Source: Chionoecetes opilio (Eukaryota; Arthropoda; Malacostraca; Decapoda; Majidae). Taken from it: a DNA stretch of 64,000 nucleotides. The translations under genes and the position numbers were made by a program. The notes beneath the pieces are model-generated. The model worked only from the letters and a program-made list of their open reading frames with translations. It did not search any database and was not told the DNA's origin. The stretch is from positions 183,501 to 247,500 of the forward strand of contig JACEEZ010013983.1 of NCBI GenBank assembly GCA_016584305.1. The letters run 5' to 3'. The stretch's first letter is position 1, and every line of letters starts with the position of its first letter. Below are positions 12,563-26,214 of this stretch, piece by piece.

Positions 12563-12919
12563 TATGCAGAGTCTTGATGTTGGTCGATCTCACCCGTTGG
12601 TGGCGCAGGCTGGATTTTTATAGTGACACCTGTCGTCACAGGTGAAGATCCCATTTTCTGTGATGTTTGGATCTTCAGTATAGGCGCAAGCAGCCCCTAG
12701 AGTCCACCGTCACACTCGCAATCGACAGACAGGTATATGCTGCATGTGGGTTGCTTCGGCCACTCGACGATGGATTTGACAGTTGCTCCTTAGTGAGACT
12801 TGAACTCGGGACCTTCTGTTCCCCTACCAGGCTCTTGAAAGAGTTGCCCCCAGCAGGATTCGAACTCGGGACATTGATTTCAGCACTCCAAGACGCTAAC
12901 CACTCGGCCACCGCCTCCC
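12563..12919 (-). mobile_element. tRNA-derived SINE, family C, minus (duplicate)
   Basis: Counterpart of 4085-4438. Here the tRNA-like head is cleaner, with A box GGCCGAGTGGTTAGCG and B box GAGTTCGAATCC. Confidence 0.75.
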
Positions 12920-13112
12920 CAAATAGACAACATAGACAACAAGTCTCTTAGGAACGACCACAGTGTAGCACATTATATATGTAATAACCGAAAACTAATT
13001 AGTAGCCGTTTATTGTTGACTCGCTTTGTTCCAAAACTAACTCCGTGAGGCAGGGAGACCCGTCATCCATCACCAAGGAAAGATTGGAATTAAATGCAAA
13101 AAAAGAATATAT

Positions 13113-13221
<109 letters not shown>

Positions 13222-13239
13222 GGTATTCTTAGGTCGATA

Positions 13240-13642
13240 CATGTTGATTTTTCAGGATGGCAAAGACACTCGTCATTCTTGGGTTCTTTATGCGCGTGCA
13301 ACGTTTCGCCAATGGTACTTGGTTCATCAGGCAAAAATAGTTTATAAATTAATATACTAAAAACTGCTAAAAGCGAACATCTAAAAAAAAAAATAAAGCA
13401 ATAAAATAATCCTATATTATCTAAAAATTAAAAACACAATTTATATTATAATTTTTAGTTTAATATAGGATTTTTTTAAATGCTTTAAAAAAAATTTAGA
13501 TGTTCGCTTTTAAAAGTTTTTAGTATATTAATTTATAAAACTATTTTAGCCTGATGTGCCAAGTGCCATTGGCGAAACGTTGCACGCGCATAAAGAAACC
13601 CCAAGAATGACGAGTGTCTTTGCCATCCTGAAATATCAACAT
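13240..13642. mobile_element. Fold-back element (duplicate)
   Basis: Counterpart of 4749-5146. Both mirrored arms are retained, with a few indels near the centre. Confidence 0.8.
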
Positions 13643-13833
13643 ATATATTTTATATATATATATATATATAAATATATATATAAAATATAATATATATATA
13701 TAAAATATGTACATATATATTTTATATACATATATATAGTACAAAATATATAATATATTATATATATATATTATAATATATATATATTTATATATAATAT
13801 ATAATATATATATATTAGATATATATATATAGG

Positions 13834-13883
<50 letters not shown>

Positions 13884-13917
13884 GTACATATTATATATAT
13901 ATTTTATATATTTTATA

Positions 13918-13998
<81 letters not shown>

Positions 13999-14053
13999 AT
14001 TTATATATATATATATAGATATATATAATATATACACATATTATATAATATAT

Positions 14054-14099
<46 letters not shown>

Positions 14100-14126
14100 T
14101 GCATAAAATTATTATATAATATATTT

Positions 14127-14158
<32 letters not shown>

Positions 14159-14499
14159 ATAGATAGACAGATAGATATAATTAGTATTGTCTATTTGTCT
14201 ATTCTTGTATTGTTTATGTATATATTACGCCTTTTTATACTTATTTTCAATTTTTCGTTTGAGTTTTCAGAAGTAGCACTGTTTAAACGCATCACCCTAA
14301 AGTAAAACGTCATAGGAACATTGTGTCAGGGCTGACGTTCGCATTCCGATTTGTCTAGCTTTTTCGCACCTTCCTATTGAATTTCTCGTAAGGGAGAAAT
14401 GACGTGCCGATAGAAAACGATTTTAAAAACTATATAATAGGGAGAAAGGGGCTTGATATTAAGGACTATTGACTGAGGGTATCGCAAATCATTTGTCGA

Positions 14500-14755
14500 A
14501 TATGATCTTAGAAAAAGGCCCCTTGATGCAGTGACTTGACTTAGAGCATGCCCTTGATGCCGGACTTGATCTTAGAGCAGGCCTTGAGCAGTGACTTTAT
14601 CTTAGGCGTGTCCTTTATGCAGGACTTGATCTTAGAGCAGTGCCCTTTATGCAGTGACTTGATTTAGGCAGGCCCCTTTATGCAGTGAATTGATCTTAGA
14701 GCAGTGCCTGATGCAGTGACTGATTTAGAGCATGCCCTTGAGCGTGACTTTCTAC
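14500..14755. repeat. 33-bp minisatellite, eroded duplicate
   Basis: Same units as 6331-6605, but nearly every unit has lost one or more bases, so the 33-bp period is blurred. Confidence 0.8.
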
Positions 14756-14884
14756 TACTGAAAAACCCGTACGAGCTCCGTAGGAAACTTTTAAGAAAAT
14801 CTTTATTTCGAGGACGCGAAGGAACTAAAAAATCTAAAAGAAGAAATTTAAAAAAAAAACTAAAAAAGCAGCAGAGATGAGGGG

Positions 14885-15493
14885 GTGTGTGTGTGTGGTG
14901 TGTGTGTTGGTGTGGGTTTTGGTGTGTGTGTGTGTGGTGTGTGTGTGTTGTTTGTGTGGGGTGTGGGTGGTGTGTGTGTGTTCGTGTGGGTCTTTTGTGT
15001 GTGTGGTGGGGGGGTTGGGTGTTGTCTGTGTTGGGTGTGTGTTGTGTGGTGTGTGTTGTGTGTTGTGTGTGTGTGTGTGGTGTGGTGGGGTGTGTGTGTG
15101 TGTGTGTGGTTTTGTGTGTGTGTGTGTGTGTTGTGTGTGTGTGTGTGTGGTGTGTGTTTGTGTGGTGTGTGTGTGGGGTGTTGTGTGTGTTTTTGTGTGT
15201 GTTTTGTTGTTGGGGTGTTGTGGTGTGTTTTGTGTGGTGTGGTGTGTTTTGGGGTTGTGTGTGTGTGGGGTGTTTTGTGTGTGTGTGTGTGGTGTGTGTT
15301 GTGTGTGTGTGTTTGTGTGTGTGTGTTTTGGTGTGTGTGTGTTGTGGTGTGGGTGTGGTTTGTGTGTTTGTGGTGTGTGTGTGTGTGCTGTTGTGTGTGG
15401 GGTGTGTGTGGTTGTGTGTGTTGTGTGTCGTGTTTTGTGGGGTGGTTTTGTGTGTGGGGGTGTGGGGTGTGTGTTGTGTCTGTGTGTTGTGGT

Positions 15494-15527
<34 letters not shown>

Positions 15528-15978
15528 TGTGTGTGTGTGTGTGTGTGTGTTGTGTGTGTGGTTGTGTTGTGTGTGTGTGGTTTTGTGTGTTGTGTGTGTG
15601 TGTGGTGTGTGTGTTGGGGGTGTTTGTGTGTGTTTTGTTGGTGTGTTTGGTTTTGGTGTGTCGTGGTGGTGTGGTTGTGTGTGTGTGTGTGGTGTGTGTG
15701 TGTGTGTGGTTTTTGTTGTGTTGTGTTTGGTTTGTGTGTGTGTGTGTGTGTGTTGTGGTGTTGTGTGTGTTGTGTGTGTGTGGTTGTGTGTGTGTGTGGT
15801 GTGTGTGGTGTGGTGGGGGTGGTGGGGGGTTTTGTGTGTTGTTTGTGGGTGTGTTGTGTGTGTGTGTGTGGGGGTTTTTTGTTTGTGGTGTGTGTTTTTT
15901 TTGTGTTTTTGTGGTGTTTTGGGTGGTTGTGCGTGGGGGGTGTGTGGGGTGTGGGTTTTTGTTTGTGTGGGTGTGTTT
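14885..15978. repeat. TG-rich cryptic satellite (duplicate)
   Basis: Counterpart of 6732-7864 with more TTT and GGG runs. All long frames in it are artefacts of composition. Confidence 0.9.
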
Positions 15979-15990
15979 GCCCTCCCAAGT

Positions 15991-16632
15991 CAGGGGTCTC
16001 AACTAGTGGCCATGGCCCCATGGTGGTTAGGGATGATATTTTAGTGGTCCAAAGGACGTTCGCAATCATGAAAATTATCTGGAGTTGGTGCATATATTTT
16101 TTTAAAGTGTTGTTCGTTGCCTGCTTGCAGTGAGAAAAGAAACCAAATTGGGTAAAAATTAATTTTTAAACCTCCCCAGGGAATAAAACAGACAAACACA
16201 AACCGGCACACAGACAAGCTAGAAAGGATTGTGAAGGAGAATGAAGGATATTTTTAAGGGACTACAAAAGAAGAAAATACGTACGAGTATATAATTCAGA
16301 AAGCTAAATATCAGTGAGGGGAATATAGGCAAGAAATAATTAAACTGTCTGAAAATGGTTGCAATGAGGTAAAGAAGGACTTCGAACTTTTCTTTCTGTA
16401 AATTTTGTTTGTAAGAAATACATTTGAAACCAAAATGTTGGCTGTCCAATATTATTTTATTCATTTCTGAAAATTATGTTTACTTTATAGGAAATATATT
16501 TATAACCAAAATGTTTGCTACATACCTTTTTGTTTATCATATCTTTAAAGTCTAAAAGGGATGGGATGGGCCACGATATTTTTTTTCAATTGGGCAAGTG
16601 GTCCATGGTTTGAAACGAGTGAAGAGCCACTG
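15991..16632. mobile_element. hAT-type MITE (duplicate)
   Basis: Counterpart of 7875-8531. The 3' target repeat CCCTAAGT is intact (16633-16640); the 5' one has lost a base or two. Confidence 0.8.
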
Positions 16633-17505
16633 CCCTAAGTCATAATCACGCTGGACTCCCGATCGCCAACCGTTATCCTCCCGGAAAGAGTTTATAGAGA
16701 TCTCACACACCACACATACTCCTTGTTCAAGTGAAATAGTAATTGCCCGTTTGTAGGAAGAATCCCGTGCGTTGAGAGGGGCTCAAACGTGGAATCACCG
16801 AATGGCGCTCCGCATGTGTGTGAGCACATATACCTACTATATCTGTGTACTCGTGTAGATAAATGTGTATTGTGTGTTCGTGTATGGAGGGTATAAACGT
16901 GGACATATGTATGAGAAGGGGGAGAACATGATGATAATAAAAAGGAGGATCATGGTAATTACAGAAACTACCACATGTAGGTCTCACTGCCTCTTGTATC
17001 TTCCTTATTTTCGTATGTTCTTATGTTCTTATGATATACATAGAGGCAGAAGAAGACTCGGACACGGCGGGACACACGAGTGATTTTCGTGCTCGTATCT
17101 GATGGAGGCCCACAGGTATTTTTAGGAACGTTAACCTTCTCGTCAGGGCTCTGGATGAGGAGGGAGGGGAAGGAGGAGGCATTGATGATGTCACTCAAAC
17201 TTGTGAAGGACGGCCCGCAGTGTGGAGTCGTCGTGGTGGTAGTGGTGGTAGAAGTTTGTGGTAGCCGTCGGACCAGTAGGGGGGAAGGACGATTCTTTAC
17301 ATATACATAAAGGCCAGCAACCAGGGAAGGAAAGGTCCTGCACGTCAGAGGCTCCTCAGGCATCAAAGGTACGGTATAGCAAGACGACTAGGCAATAAAA
17401 TAAGGTAAAGTAATGCATGAAGGGACTGACGTTGTGTGTGTTGATGACGCTGACGCTGATATTGATGATGGTGATGATCAATATTCAGGGCAAGAGTGGC
17501 AGCTT

Positions 17506-17970
<465 letters not shown>

Positions 17971-18129
17971 GATTTCTATGTGGCACTTGATTATGTCGCA
18001 GGATCATGTCACAGCTCATTTCCATCGTGTTTCACCAGGCAATTTGAAACATGCCAGGATAGTCTCTGTATAGTTTCCTATATCTTTTTTATTCCATTTA
18101 TTTTTCTTTCAAGCTAAAAAGGGAGGTAG

Positions 18130-18480
18130 AAAAGAAAGGGAAGTTCTTTGTATTATTCTTTCTGTTACTATTCTTATCGTTATTATAATTGTTATTGTTA
18201 TTGTCGTCTTCATTATAATTATTATTAATATTAGTGTCATCATCATTATTATAATTATGTTATCATAATTATTGTTTTCATTATTAGTAGTATTAGTATT
18301 ATTATTGGTATTATTATCGCTATAATTATTATTTTAATTATTATTTCTATTATTATTATTGTTATTATTATTATTATTGTTATTAACATAATTTATATTT
18401 CTATAATTGTCACTCTTATTTCTAATCATTATCACCTATTGCTATTATTATTGTTATTATTTCCTTTTAATTGTTCAAAT
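18130..18480. repeat. ATT-rich cryptic repeat
   Basis: Degenerate TTA/ATT trinucleotide stretch with no coding signal. Confidence 0.8.
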
Positions 18481-19575
18481 GTTTTTCGGAATCATGGGTT
18501 TTTATTTTGGTTATATTTTTTTTTTTCCCCCCTTAAAAACACCTCAAAAAACTTTCCCCAAAAGGGGGTCAACAATGTTTTTAAATAGTAGCATTTTTTA
18601 GGGGAAAACCGGGGTTGGTGTTAGGGGCTTTGGTTCCCAGATTTTGGGCGGGGGGGGGACGGCGGGGCGGTCTCGGGAAGCCTTCAGGAGAGCCGTACTA
18701 TAGTCCAGTCAAAATATGAAGGACCCCCCACAAAGGCAAAAAAAAGAAGTTATATTTTTTAAAACCCTTGATGCCTACTGAATATCTCCCCAAAGATTAT
18801 ACTTAAATTTTTTGGGAGTGGAACGGTTTTTTCGGTTTCATTTGCTTTTGGGTTTAAATTTTTGGAAACAAACCGCAAAAATTTGGGAAAATTTAAAAAT
18901 ATACGACAATATCATTTCTTAAAAATAAAACCCAAAAACAACTTTTAATTATTTTTTTTAACCAGTTGGGGCCTGGGGTTATGGCAAATGACAACTGTCA
19001 CTTTGCAATAATGAAAAAAATTTATGCCTATCTTTTTTTGAACATCAAAAAATAGGGTTTAAAAATTTATATTTAAAAATGTGAGCTATCATTTAAACCC
19101 ATTATTACTGCCCCCCCCTTAGCTGTGAAATGCAGCAATAAAACTTGTTTTATATAAAAGCCCCTCCCCAAAAAAAGGGATGGCTAGTTTTCTTCGGAAA
19201 AACTGACATTCCCCGAAAAGGTGAAAAAGGGTATTAAATTTGAGCTGATGTGAGTCGGGGAATTCTTTTTTTTTTGAAAAAAATTTTTTTTGGAGCTGAA
19301 AAAAGTTCGAAATTTTTAGTACTTAATTAGTTAATAGTGAGTAAAGAAATATATTTAGATAGGGGGAAATTATAATATATAGATAATTAAAATTTAAAAA
19401 AACACAAGGTTTTATATTATATGGGGGAAATTTTGGGATACATCCCAAAAAAACTAGGGTTTACACAAGAACTTAGGTCCGTTCACAATATTTAAACGTA
19501 AACTTCATCTCTTCCATGGTCACCATCATCAGAAAGCATCAAAAAAACGTCAAACTGTTCGTTGCATTTTGAAAA
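18480..19575. other. Noisy, homopolymer-rich stretch without gene
   Basis: Runs of four to nine identical bases occur every few bases and change abruptly at about 18480. No frame or domain can be followed. It continues into the broken transposon gene. Confidence 0.5.
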
Positions 19576-19577
19576 AA

Positions 19578-22500
19578 CTACCTCTGCAAAATCCACATGC
19601 GAAGTGCAAGGGCAGCCCAATTTTTCCGGGACAAACCCCCAAGTTTACCTGCACCACCCTTGCAGGGAACATCTAAAAAAGTTTTTAGGAGATACTCTGG
19701 TGCTGCAGCGAGGTCGGGAATGAAAGGGGAAATCACCCGGGGTGCCCAATGATACTCCTTTCCCCAGTCAAGTGGATTGAGTTTGTGCCCTTTCCACTCA
19801 TAAAACCTGATGGAATACCCGAAAGGGGGTAAATTTTTGGGGGAAGCTGGGGCTCTTTGGGGAAAATTCCCCGTGGGTGCAATGCGTTTTTTTGTTGTCC
19901 CCTTTAAAGCAGGGAAATTTTTACTACTCCAATTCGAAAAAAATTGCTGAGGGTTTCCCCTCCGTAACAAAAAACCATTGCTCTGTCCCCCTGCAGCAAT
20001 GTTTTCTTTGGGGGTTGAGTATTCATTGCCAAAAATTTGGGCCGCTTCCCGGGAAAAACTATTTTGTCCTTAAAACAGTTTGGTCCATTCCCCTTTGCGA
20101 CCCCAAAAGGGGCCCCTTTGAGTGGGTTGTCGCACCCAGGTATGCGGGGTTTAAAGGAAAAGTTTTCAACAAAAGTCCACCCAGAGCTCTCGGGAAATTT
20201 TGGCCAAGCCCAAAGGGTTTTGTTTTGGTTTAAAATGCCCCCCTTTTTTCGGCTCCGACATTAAGTAGGGGACTGTGGCACTATTCTTGTTTGAAATAAT
20301 GGGCACAGAGTATCAACAAGCCCAGTGTCTTCGCCAACAAGAACAGTGTTGGATTTGAAAAAACTCCCAAAACTGCAGTTTTTTGCTATGAGTGGGTCCG
20401 TTTCCCACCCCGCATGAAGCACTTCACAATGAGATTCTTCCAGTTTTTCCCCAAGGATGTCAATGAATTGTTGCTTGTTATTTTTTTGTTCCGAAGAAAA
20501 CTCTTCCTTCTTGACGGGTAAAGGGGTCATGGTTTCAGAAAAAAGTTTACCTTCACTGAGGGTTTCGCCACCCCTTTTTGATGGCAAAGTTTTTTTTGTT
20601 GAGGGCCCTTGACGATACCCCATAAAAAACACGACGATAGATGCCCGTATTCCCTTTTAACAAATATTCAGGTAGCGGGTAAAAGAATATTATTGTACTG
20701 TTCCCCGACTGCCACGGGATGCGTGCAATGGGGCACCCCCCCCAATCTAGTACGTATTGTATACCCGGTGGTTTTGATAGATCGGCAGGTCCCAAGGGGT
20801 TTGATTGCTGAGGCTAACGCGGGTTTATTGGCGGAGACCCAAGGATTTTTAGTCTCGAACAAAAAAAAAAAGGGGGAAATATGCCCCAAATTTCACAAAC
20901 GAGGTTTTGGATAAGTCCCCAATTTTTCCCAGTCCCCACCCGATCAAAGTCTCTGGAAGAGTAACTGAGGTGATTTGTGCTCCCCTTTTGGTGTTTGTCA
21001 TTGCAGTCTCTGAGTCCATAGTTATGGCTTGGGGCTTTTCTTTATGATGTATTCAAGCACACGGGTTTTCCAAAAAATCTGCCCCCAAGGGCCCCTTTTT
21101 TCCCACGGTTTTCGCGTCCCTCAACATTGAACCCCGTTTGGCAAAAAAATACCAGTGAAAAAAGTTGTGAAGAGAATTTTTTTGAAAGGGATCCCCCTCA
21201 TGAAGAAACGCAAGCATTTTTGGGGTTTAGTACCCTAAATTTTTCGTTAGACTTTTATAGATACTTGTGTTGTTTTACTTGTCACATTACATTCCTTAGT
21301 GAGGGGTTGGAGGGGCCCTTGTTCACCTCTGCACAGGGCAGGGGTAGCCCGACCAAAAGAGCGCCTGTGGTCTCTGTCATCCCTCTTTCCCCTGGTCAGC
21401 CCCCCTGATGTCTTTAGGCCTTTTCCCCAAAAAGTAACTTGCCTCGATGACAAATCGGTAAAACCGACCAGCCCAGTATCTGGGCGCTCCGTTTTGGACA
21501 ACTTGGAATCCCTTTGGGGGAAATTTTTGGGGTACTTCTGGATGGTCCTTCGGAAATCTGTCATAAGTTGCAGAAAATATGTGAAGGCACTTTGTGTAGG
21601 CCTTTTCCGGAAGCTGCAAGAAAATGGCGCAAAGGCGCGCCCGGACATGCAAAGGGAAACATCCAATTTCCCCCGTTCTTTAAAATTTTTTGAAAAAAAA
21701 ACGGTAAGGGCCCCATTTCCCTTATTTTTTAAAACCCCAGTCTCGCTGTCCCTTGATCCCTTTAAATTTCACCAAAAACACATGGTGGGTTTTGTCCCCC
21801 AAAGACCTCCAACACCTTTGACGAATCGATGTCTGACACTGCTTGGTCACCCGGAAAATCAGACCGTCAAAAAAAGTACCGGGATTTATTTAGCTCGTTG
21901 GGAAATGTAGGCTCACTGGGTTCCCCCCTCACTTGGTAGGTTTATCTGAAATTTCCTTGGAAAAAAAGTTTTTCATTTGAGTGCGGCCCTTTAAGAAAAT
22001 AGATGTCCCCGTATAGCCTAGACCCCGGCTTTGCCCCTCATCATGTGGGTTTTAGTGTTGCTAGCATATGAACTTCCCGAAACTCTTTGATCCGACCAGA
22101 CATCAGGTGGCCAATACACCCAAGAAAAAAATATGAGGTAGGGGAAACCTCCCAGTCTTAGAACAATCGAGTGAAGTTTGCTGTCCGCCCGGCCGCTCTT
22201 GACTATGGGGAGAGCTTTCCCCCCAAAGTGGCTGTCAAAAATTTAGTATCGGTGGTTTTCCCCCCATAAACTCAGCGCATGTTCACAAACGAAAGGGAAG
22301 TTGGAGTTGATTTCAGTCCAAGTCACTTGGGCTGAGATCAATCATGGGCAAAAAAACATTATTTATGCCTTTACCCGGATTTTTTCCCTTTTTTAACCCT
22401 CTGCATCATTCCAGTCAAGAGGGTCGAGGTGATCGAAACTGTGGCGGGAAAAACCCTTTCCCGAGGGGGATCAACATTTGAGCGATTTTCGCAGGTCAGT

Positions 22501-23312
22501 AGACCCGGAAGTTTCGTAGGGTAAGGGGCTGCAGTCCTCCACATGCTGAAAGTGAATGGGGCGTATATTGATTCGCCCCAAATTGGGGCGATATCTCTGC
22601 TGAGACAGCTCTAGGGCAAACTGAAGTGTTTCCCGGGCTGCTTTTTGGGGTCCCCACACGCAATGAGCCCCCTTTCCTGGGAAAGGTTTCCCCCCCATTT
22701 TTAAGTGCAGATGGGCCCCTGGTCAACATTGTCCGCCACATATTGAAAAGGGAAAAGTCCGGGGGGTTAAAAACCCGGGAATCGTTCCACTCTTTTACTG
22801 CTGCGCTGCGCTCATACGTTTTCACCTCCGTGTTTAACAAAGATACCCCTGTGCAAAGGGGCGTTTTTATTGAGAAAACGAGAACCCCAAAAAGGTGTGC
22901 CCTTTTGGGTACCAAGGGCCCCCGCAAAGTGGAGCTTGAAGGATCCAGGGCCCCGTGGCTTGCATGATCGCCTGTCCGAGGTGAAGGGTTTTTAATTTTT
23001 TTCCTTTCCCCACAAAGAGCATTTTCCCGCAAGAGCTTTAGTGGGCTCTTGGAGGGAAATTGGTTTCAGCAAATTTACAGTGGACATGCATAGTAGTCGG
23101 GTAAATGTTCCCCAATTTGAGATTTCCTGTTTTATGTCACTTTTAATGAGATCAGCGGCTGTCTTGATCGGCAAATTTTCTGCTTTAGGGTCACTTTCCT
23201 TTTGTTGACGATAGAAGGCCCAAAGGGAAACGACCCATGCCACACCCCCAAAAATTAACCCAAAAATTTTGGGTTTTCCCTTCATGTCTGCAAATTTTGT
23301 TTTATCACCCAA
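19578..23312 (-). pseudogene. Broken transposon-associated protein (PIN-like acidic domain, Cys-rich C terminus)
   Basis: Minus-strand frames, read in order, follow a protein family that I recognise as widespread in decapods, cnidarians and other invertebrates and usually annotated as uncharacterised. N-terminal part at about 23312-22990; YERSAAV segment and NIRPIHFQHVEDCSP segment at 22900-22480; a segment with KAYTKCLHIFSATYDRFPKD and KTSGGLTRG at 21660-21380; then GYRQGPSTKK, NKQQFIDILGEKLEE and NTVLVGEDTGL at 20632-20290. The last part has EWKGHKLNPLDWGKEYHWAP and a remnant of the usual C-terminal Cys cluster (19970-19580). The HAGWETDPLI...LVGEDTG pattern resembles the acidic motifs of PIN/FEN-like nucleases (inference). 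The reading frame changes many times and several expected Cys are lost, so it is either a dead copy or sequence riddled with indel errors. The function of the family is not established. Confidence 0.6.
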
Positions 23313-24973
23313 ATTTATTGAGAAAGGGGATCCTTATGGGGATGAAAAACCAATGCATCACAGCCCGTTTTTAATAGGAAATCCCCATTTTCCCAATTAA
23401 ACACCCAAATTTTGGTTAGGTTTTATTTATTTTCCCTTTAGGTAAAATTTGCCCCCTTTTGGAACGCTTCATGTCTATTTGGTCCTTAGGTGGGCCCAAA
23501 ATTCTGCTTTTTTGGGTGAAGAGCCCCCTTTCCCATTGGAATTTGGTGGTTTAAAAGTTTCTTTTTTACGAAAGTTAGGTTAAATGCCACCGTTATGGTA
23601 TACCGCAATTTCTGCGTTTTAGATCGCCAACAATGCAAAAATTTTGCTCCCCCACGTATCTGACCCCAATTTTCTAATCGATTTTTTCAGGCAGTCGACA
23701 CCTGATTTTGGGGAAATCGAAAGTCCCTTTAAAAGGATCAACATTTTGGGTCCTTTTCCTCCCTTGGTACTTGTCAGGGGTTACCACAGAAAAAACACTG
23801 ATTTTGGTAGTCAAACGCTGAATCCAAAGAAGAAGGCACCTCCTTTTTCTGAAACAGACCCCAAACATGTTTTCGCTTCAGAGAAAGTTCAATGGGCTCT
23901 CAAAATTTTAAAAACACCCCCCGGCAATCTGTATTTAAATTTCCTGTCCTGGAAAGGGGCTTGGACTTTTTAAAACCCCGCTCACTTCCAGCTTCTTTGA
24001 CCCCGTCAACCTTTATTTTCCGGGCAGTGTACGGTTGGATCACAGGAAAAGGGGGTTTTTTACAGAAGGGCGCCCGTCCCCATGTTGTGAAAAGAGAGGA
24101 AAAATTAGGATTAAAATTTGTTCCCCCTGTTTTTTTCCGGGGCCTATTTAAAGTACATGTTCATATACCTGTTTATAAAAAAAAACAAAAAAACAGTATA
24201 CTCTCCAAGTTTTTTTTAAATTAATTTGGGTAAGTGGTTAACGGCCCAAATTTTGGTTTCTAAAGAAATGTTAAAAAAAAAATTTAAAAGTTAAAAAAAA
24301 AAAAAAAAAAAATAAAATTTAAAGTTTAAAAAAAGGTTAAAAAAAAAAAAAATTTTTTTAAAAAATTTAAATTTAAAAAAAAAAACCCTTTAAAAAATCC
24401 CACATTAAAAAAAATACTCCCAAAAATTACCCAAAGACCCCAGCGTTTTACTCTCCCCAAATTTTTTTAAATTAATGGGTAGTGGTTAAAAGGCCCCCAA
24501 AATTTGGGACCAATGAAAAGTTTAAAAAAAAAAATTTAAATGTTAAAAAAAAAAAATTTTTTGAAAATTTAATGTCAAAAAATTTTTCAAAAAATTTTTT
24601 TTGTTTTTTTAAAAATTTAAATAAAAAAAAACTTTAAAAAATCCTACATTAAATATAATTTCTCCTTACATTACAAGGGCCGCAGCGTTTTTAACCCGCT
24701 CTGCCCCAAACCCCATCCAATTTCCCCACTTTCAAACGTCACTCCACCTCTCGTTCACGGCTCTCGTTCAATCTGAAAAAAATAATTTATCCACCCCATT
24801 TGAAAAAAAAGAGTATAATTTCATATATTTGTTCTGGGGAAAAAAAGGGTTTTATAAAAATATTGTTTTGTTTCTTTGCCCAAATTTTTGGTGGGGTTAG
24901 GGGTAAAAAAAGCGCTAAAAATTTATTGGACTAAAAGGGACTGTTCACTTTGGGCCTTAAAAAAGATTTTCAT
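23313..24973. other. Noisy AT-rich stretch, no gene assigned
   Basis: Continuation of the homopolymer-rich sequence. Short frames at 23644-24224 cannot be tied to a known protein, though they could be the 5' part of the neighbouring broken element. From 24240 to 24650 it is mostly A/T runs. Confidence 0.4.
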
Positions 24974-24977
24974 TTAA

Positions 24978-25193
24978 CCCCTTCACACCCAGATCTTTCT
25001 TGCTATAAAAAAATTTTATGTTTTTGAGCCATAAAAATTAGAAAAAAAAGAATATACCCAAAAAATTTTGTCGGGCCCAAAAATTATTAAAAAAAGGTCA
25101 TATCTATTTAAAAAATTTTTTATATGCCCCTTTAAAAAACCCTTTTAAGGGGAGCCAAATTAAATGGAATTTCGTTTTTGGGTTTTTAGGGAT
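24978..25193. mobile_element. TTAA-flanked MITE, noisy copy
   Basis: Starts after TTAA (24974-24977) with CCCCTTCACACCCAGATCTTT and contains the family phrase GCTATAAAAAA...GAGCCATAAAA. It matches the cleaner copies at 29485-29682 and 31276-31483. The 3' end is blurred. Confidence 0.5.
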
Positions 25194-25194
25194 T

Positions 25195-25922
25195 AAGATG
25201 CTAGTGATACTTTGTCATTATTTGTAAGGTCTTCATTACAATATACAGAACTGGAATCAATGGAGCATAGAGGCAATATGGCGCTGCTTAGACCGAGCAT
25301 GGCCAAACTCTCCCTATCTACTACGCCTCTGGCCTTCATGAGTGACATAGGAAAGTCCTCATCCATTACTCATTGCGATCAATGCTCCCATTCGTTGCAT
25401 AAATCTATACACTCGAGGATTATACAACAGATCACTTCCCTTACCCTTAGTTATCCATATATTTCATTGAGCAAATTAACCAAAGTTATAGATATTGAAA
25501 TAAATTCTTTACTAATGTCCTTTTTAAGATTAACGCATCCTTTGACAAGTTTTTTGGTAGAAGTAAAAATTCACTTACGTTTTTAAGACAATGAGAAGTA
25601 CATATATACAGTGCCAAGTGTAACAAAACAAAAAATATCGAAGGAAAAAGCATATCTTCCTCCCCTTTTTGAAATGGCAGACTGACAAACTATATGAAAA
25701 AAAAATGGAATGGTAAGCTTAGTTTCTGAGTTATCATGATATTCGGTAATCACAGCACCTTATACTGCAGAAGATGAACAACAAATCTAGAATAAGTCAG
25801 AGTGCGTTGAAAAGTTTGTCAGTGAAAGCAATGAGGGAGTGAAGATTTTGTCCTTGCATTATAATATCAAGATTGGCAGGACAGTAATGGGGGTAAGTAT
25901 AAAGTCTTGTCAAGCAAGGACA
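25195..25922. other. Intergenic, no confident gene
   Basis: A 124-codon plus frame (25212-25586) is open but shows no domain, signal peptide or repeated pattern. I do not count it as a gene. Confidence 0.4.
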
Positions 25923-26214
25923 CGCATAGGATTACATAGGATTACATAGGAGTAACAGACACCAGGAGACCTATTGGTCCATAGCGAGGGTATCTGCTGA
26001 ACTACATACTACTAACTATCAACTACTTGTAAGAAAACAGTTGGAAAATGATACCATGTCCCTAAAGAGGATAGGAACATGGAAATTTCATAGTGCAGAA
26101 TGATAGGATATGAAAAAACTAACTACAACTACCACTACCACTAAAAACTAATCGATAGGGGGGGACTAGATACGAATTCGCACTATCAATCCCCATTTAC
26201 TTTACCAGTGCGCG

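Noticed and set aside
18480..25200. An endogenous large DNA virus of decapods
   Set aside because: Considered because of the many frames, but the readable motifs belong to the invertebrate transposon-associated family; no viral core gene was recognised.
25212..25586. 124-codon plus frame as a hypothetical gene
   Set aside because: No domain, no splice or promoter evidence, next to a LINE 3' end, and unremarkable composition for a chance frame.
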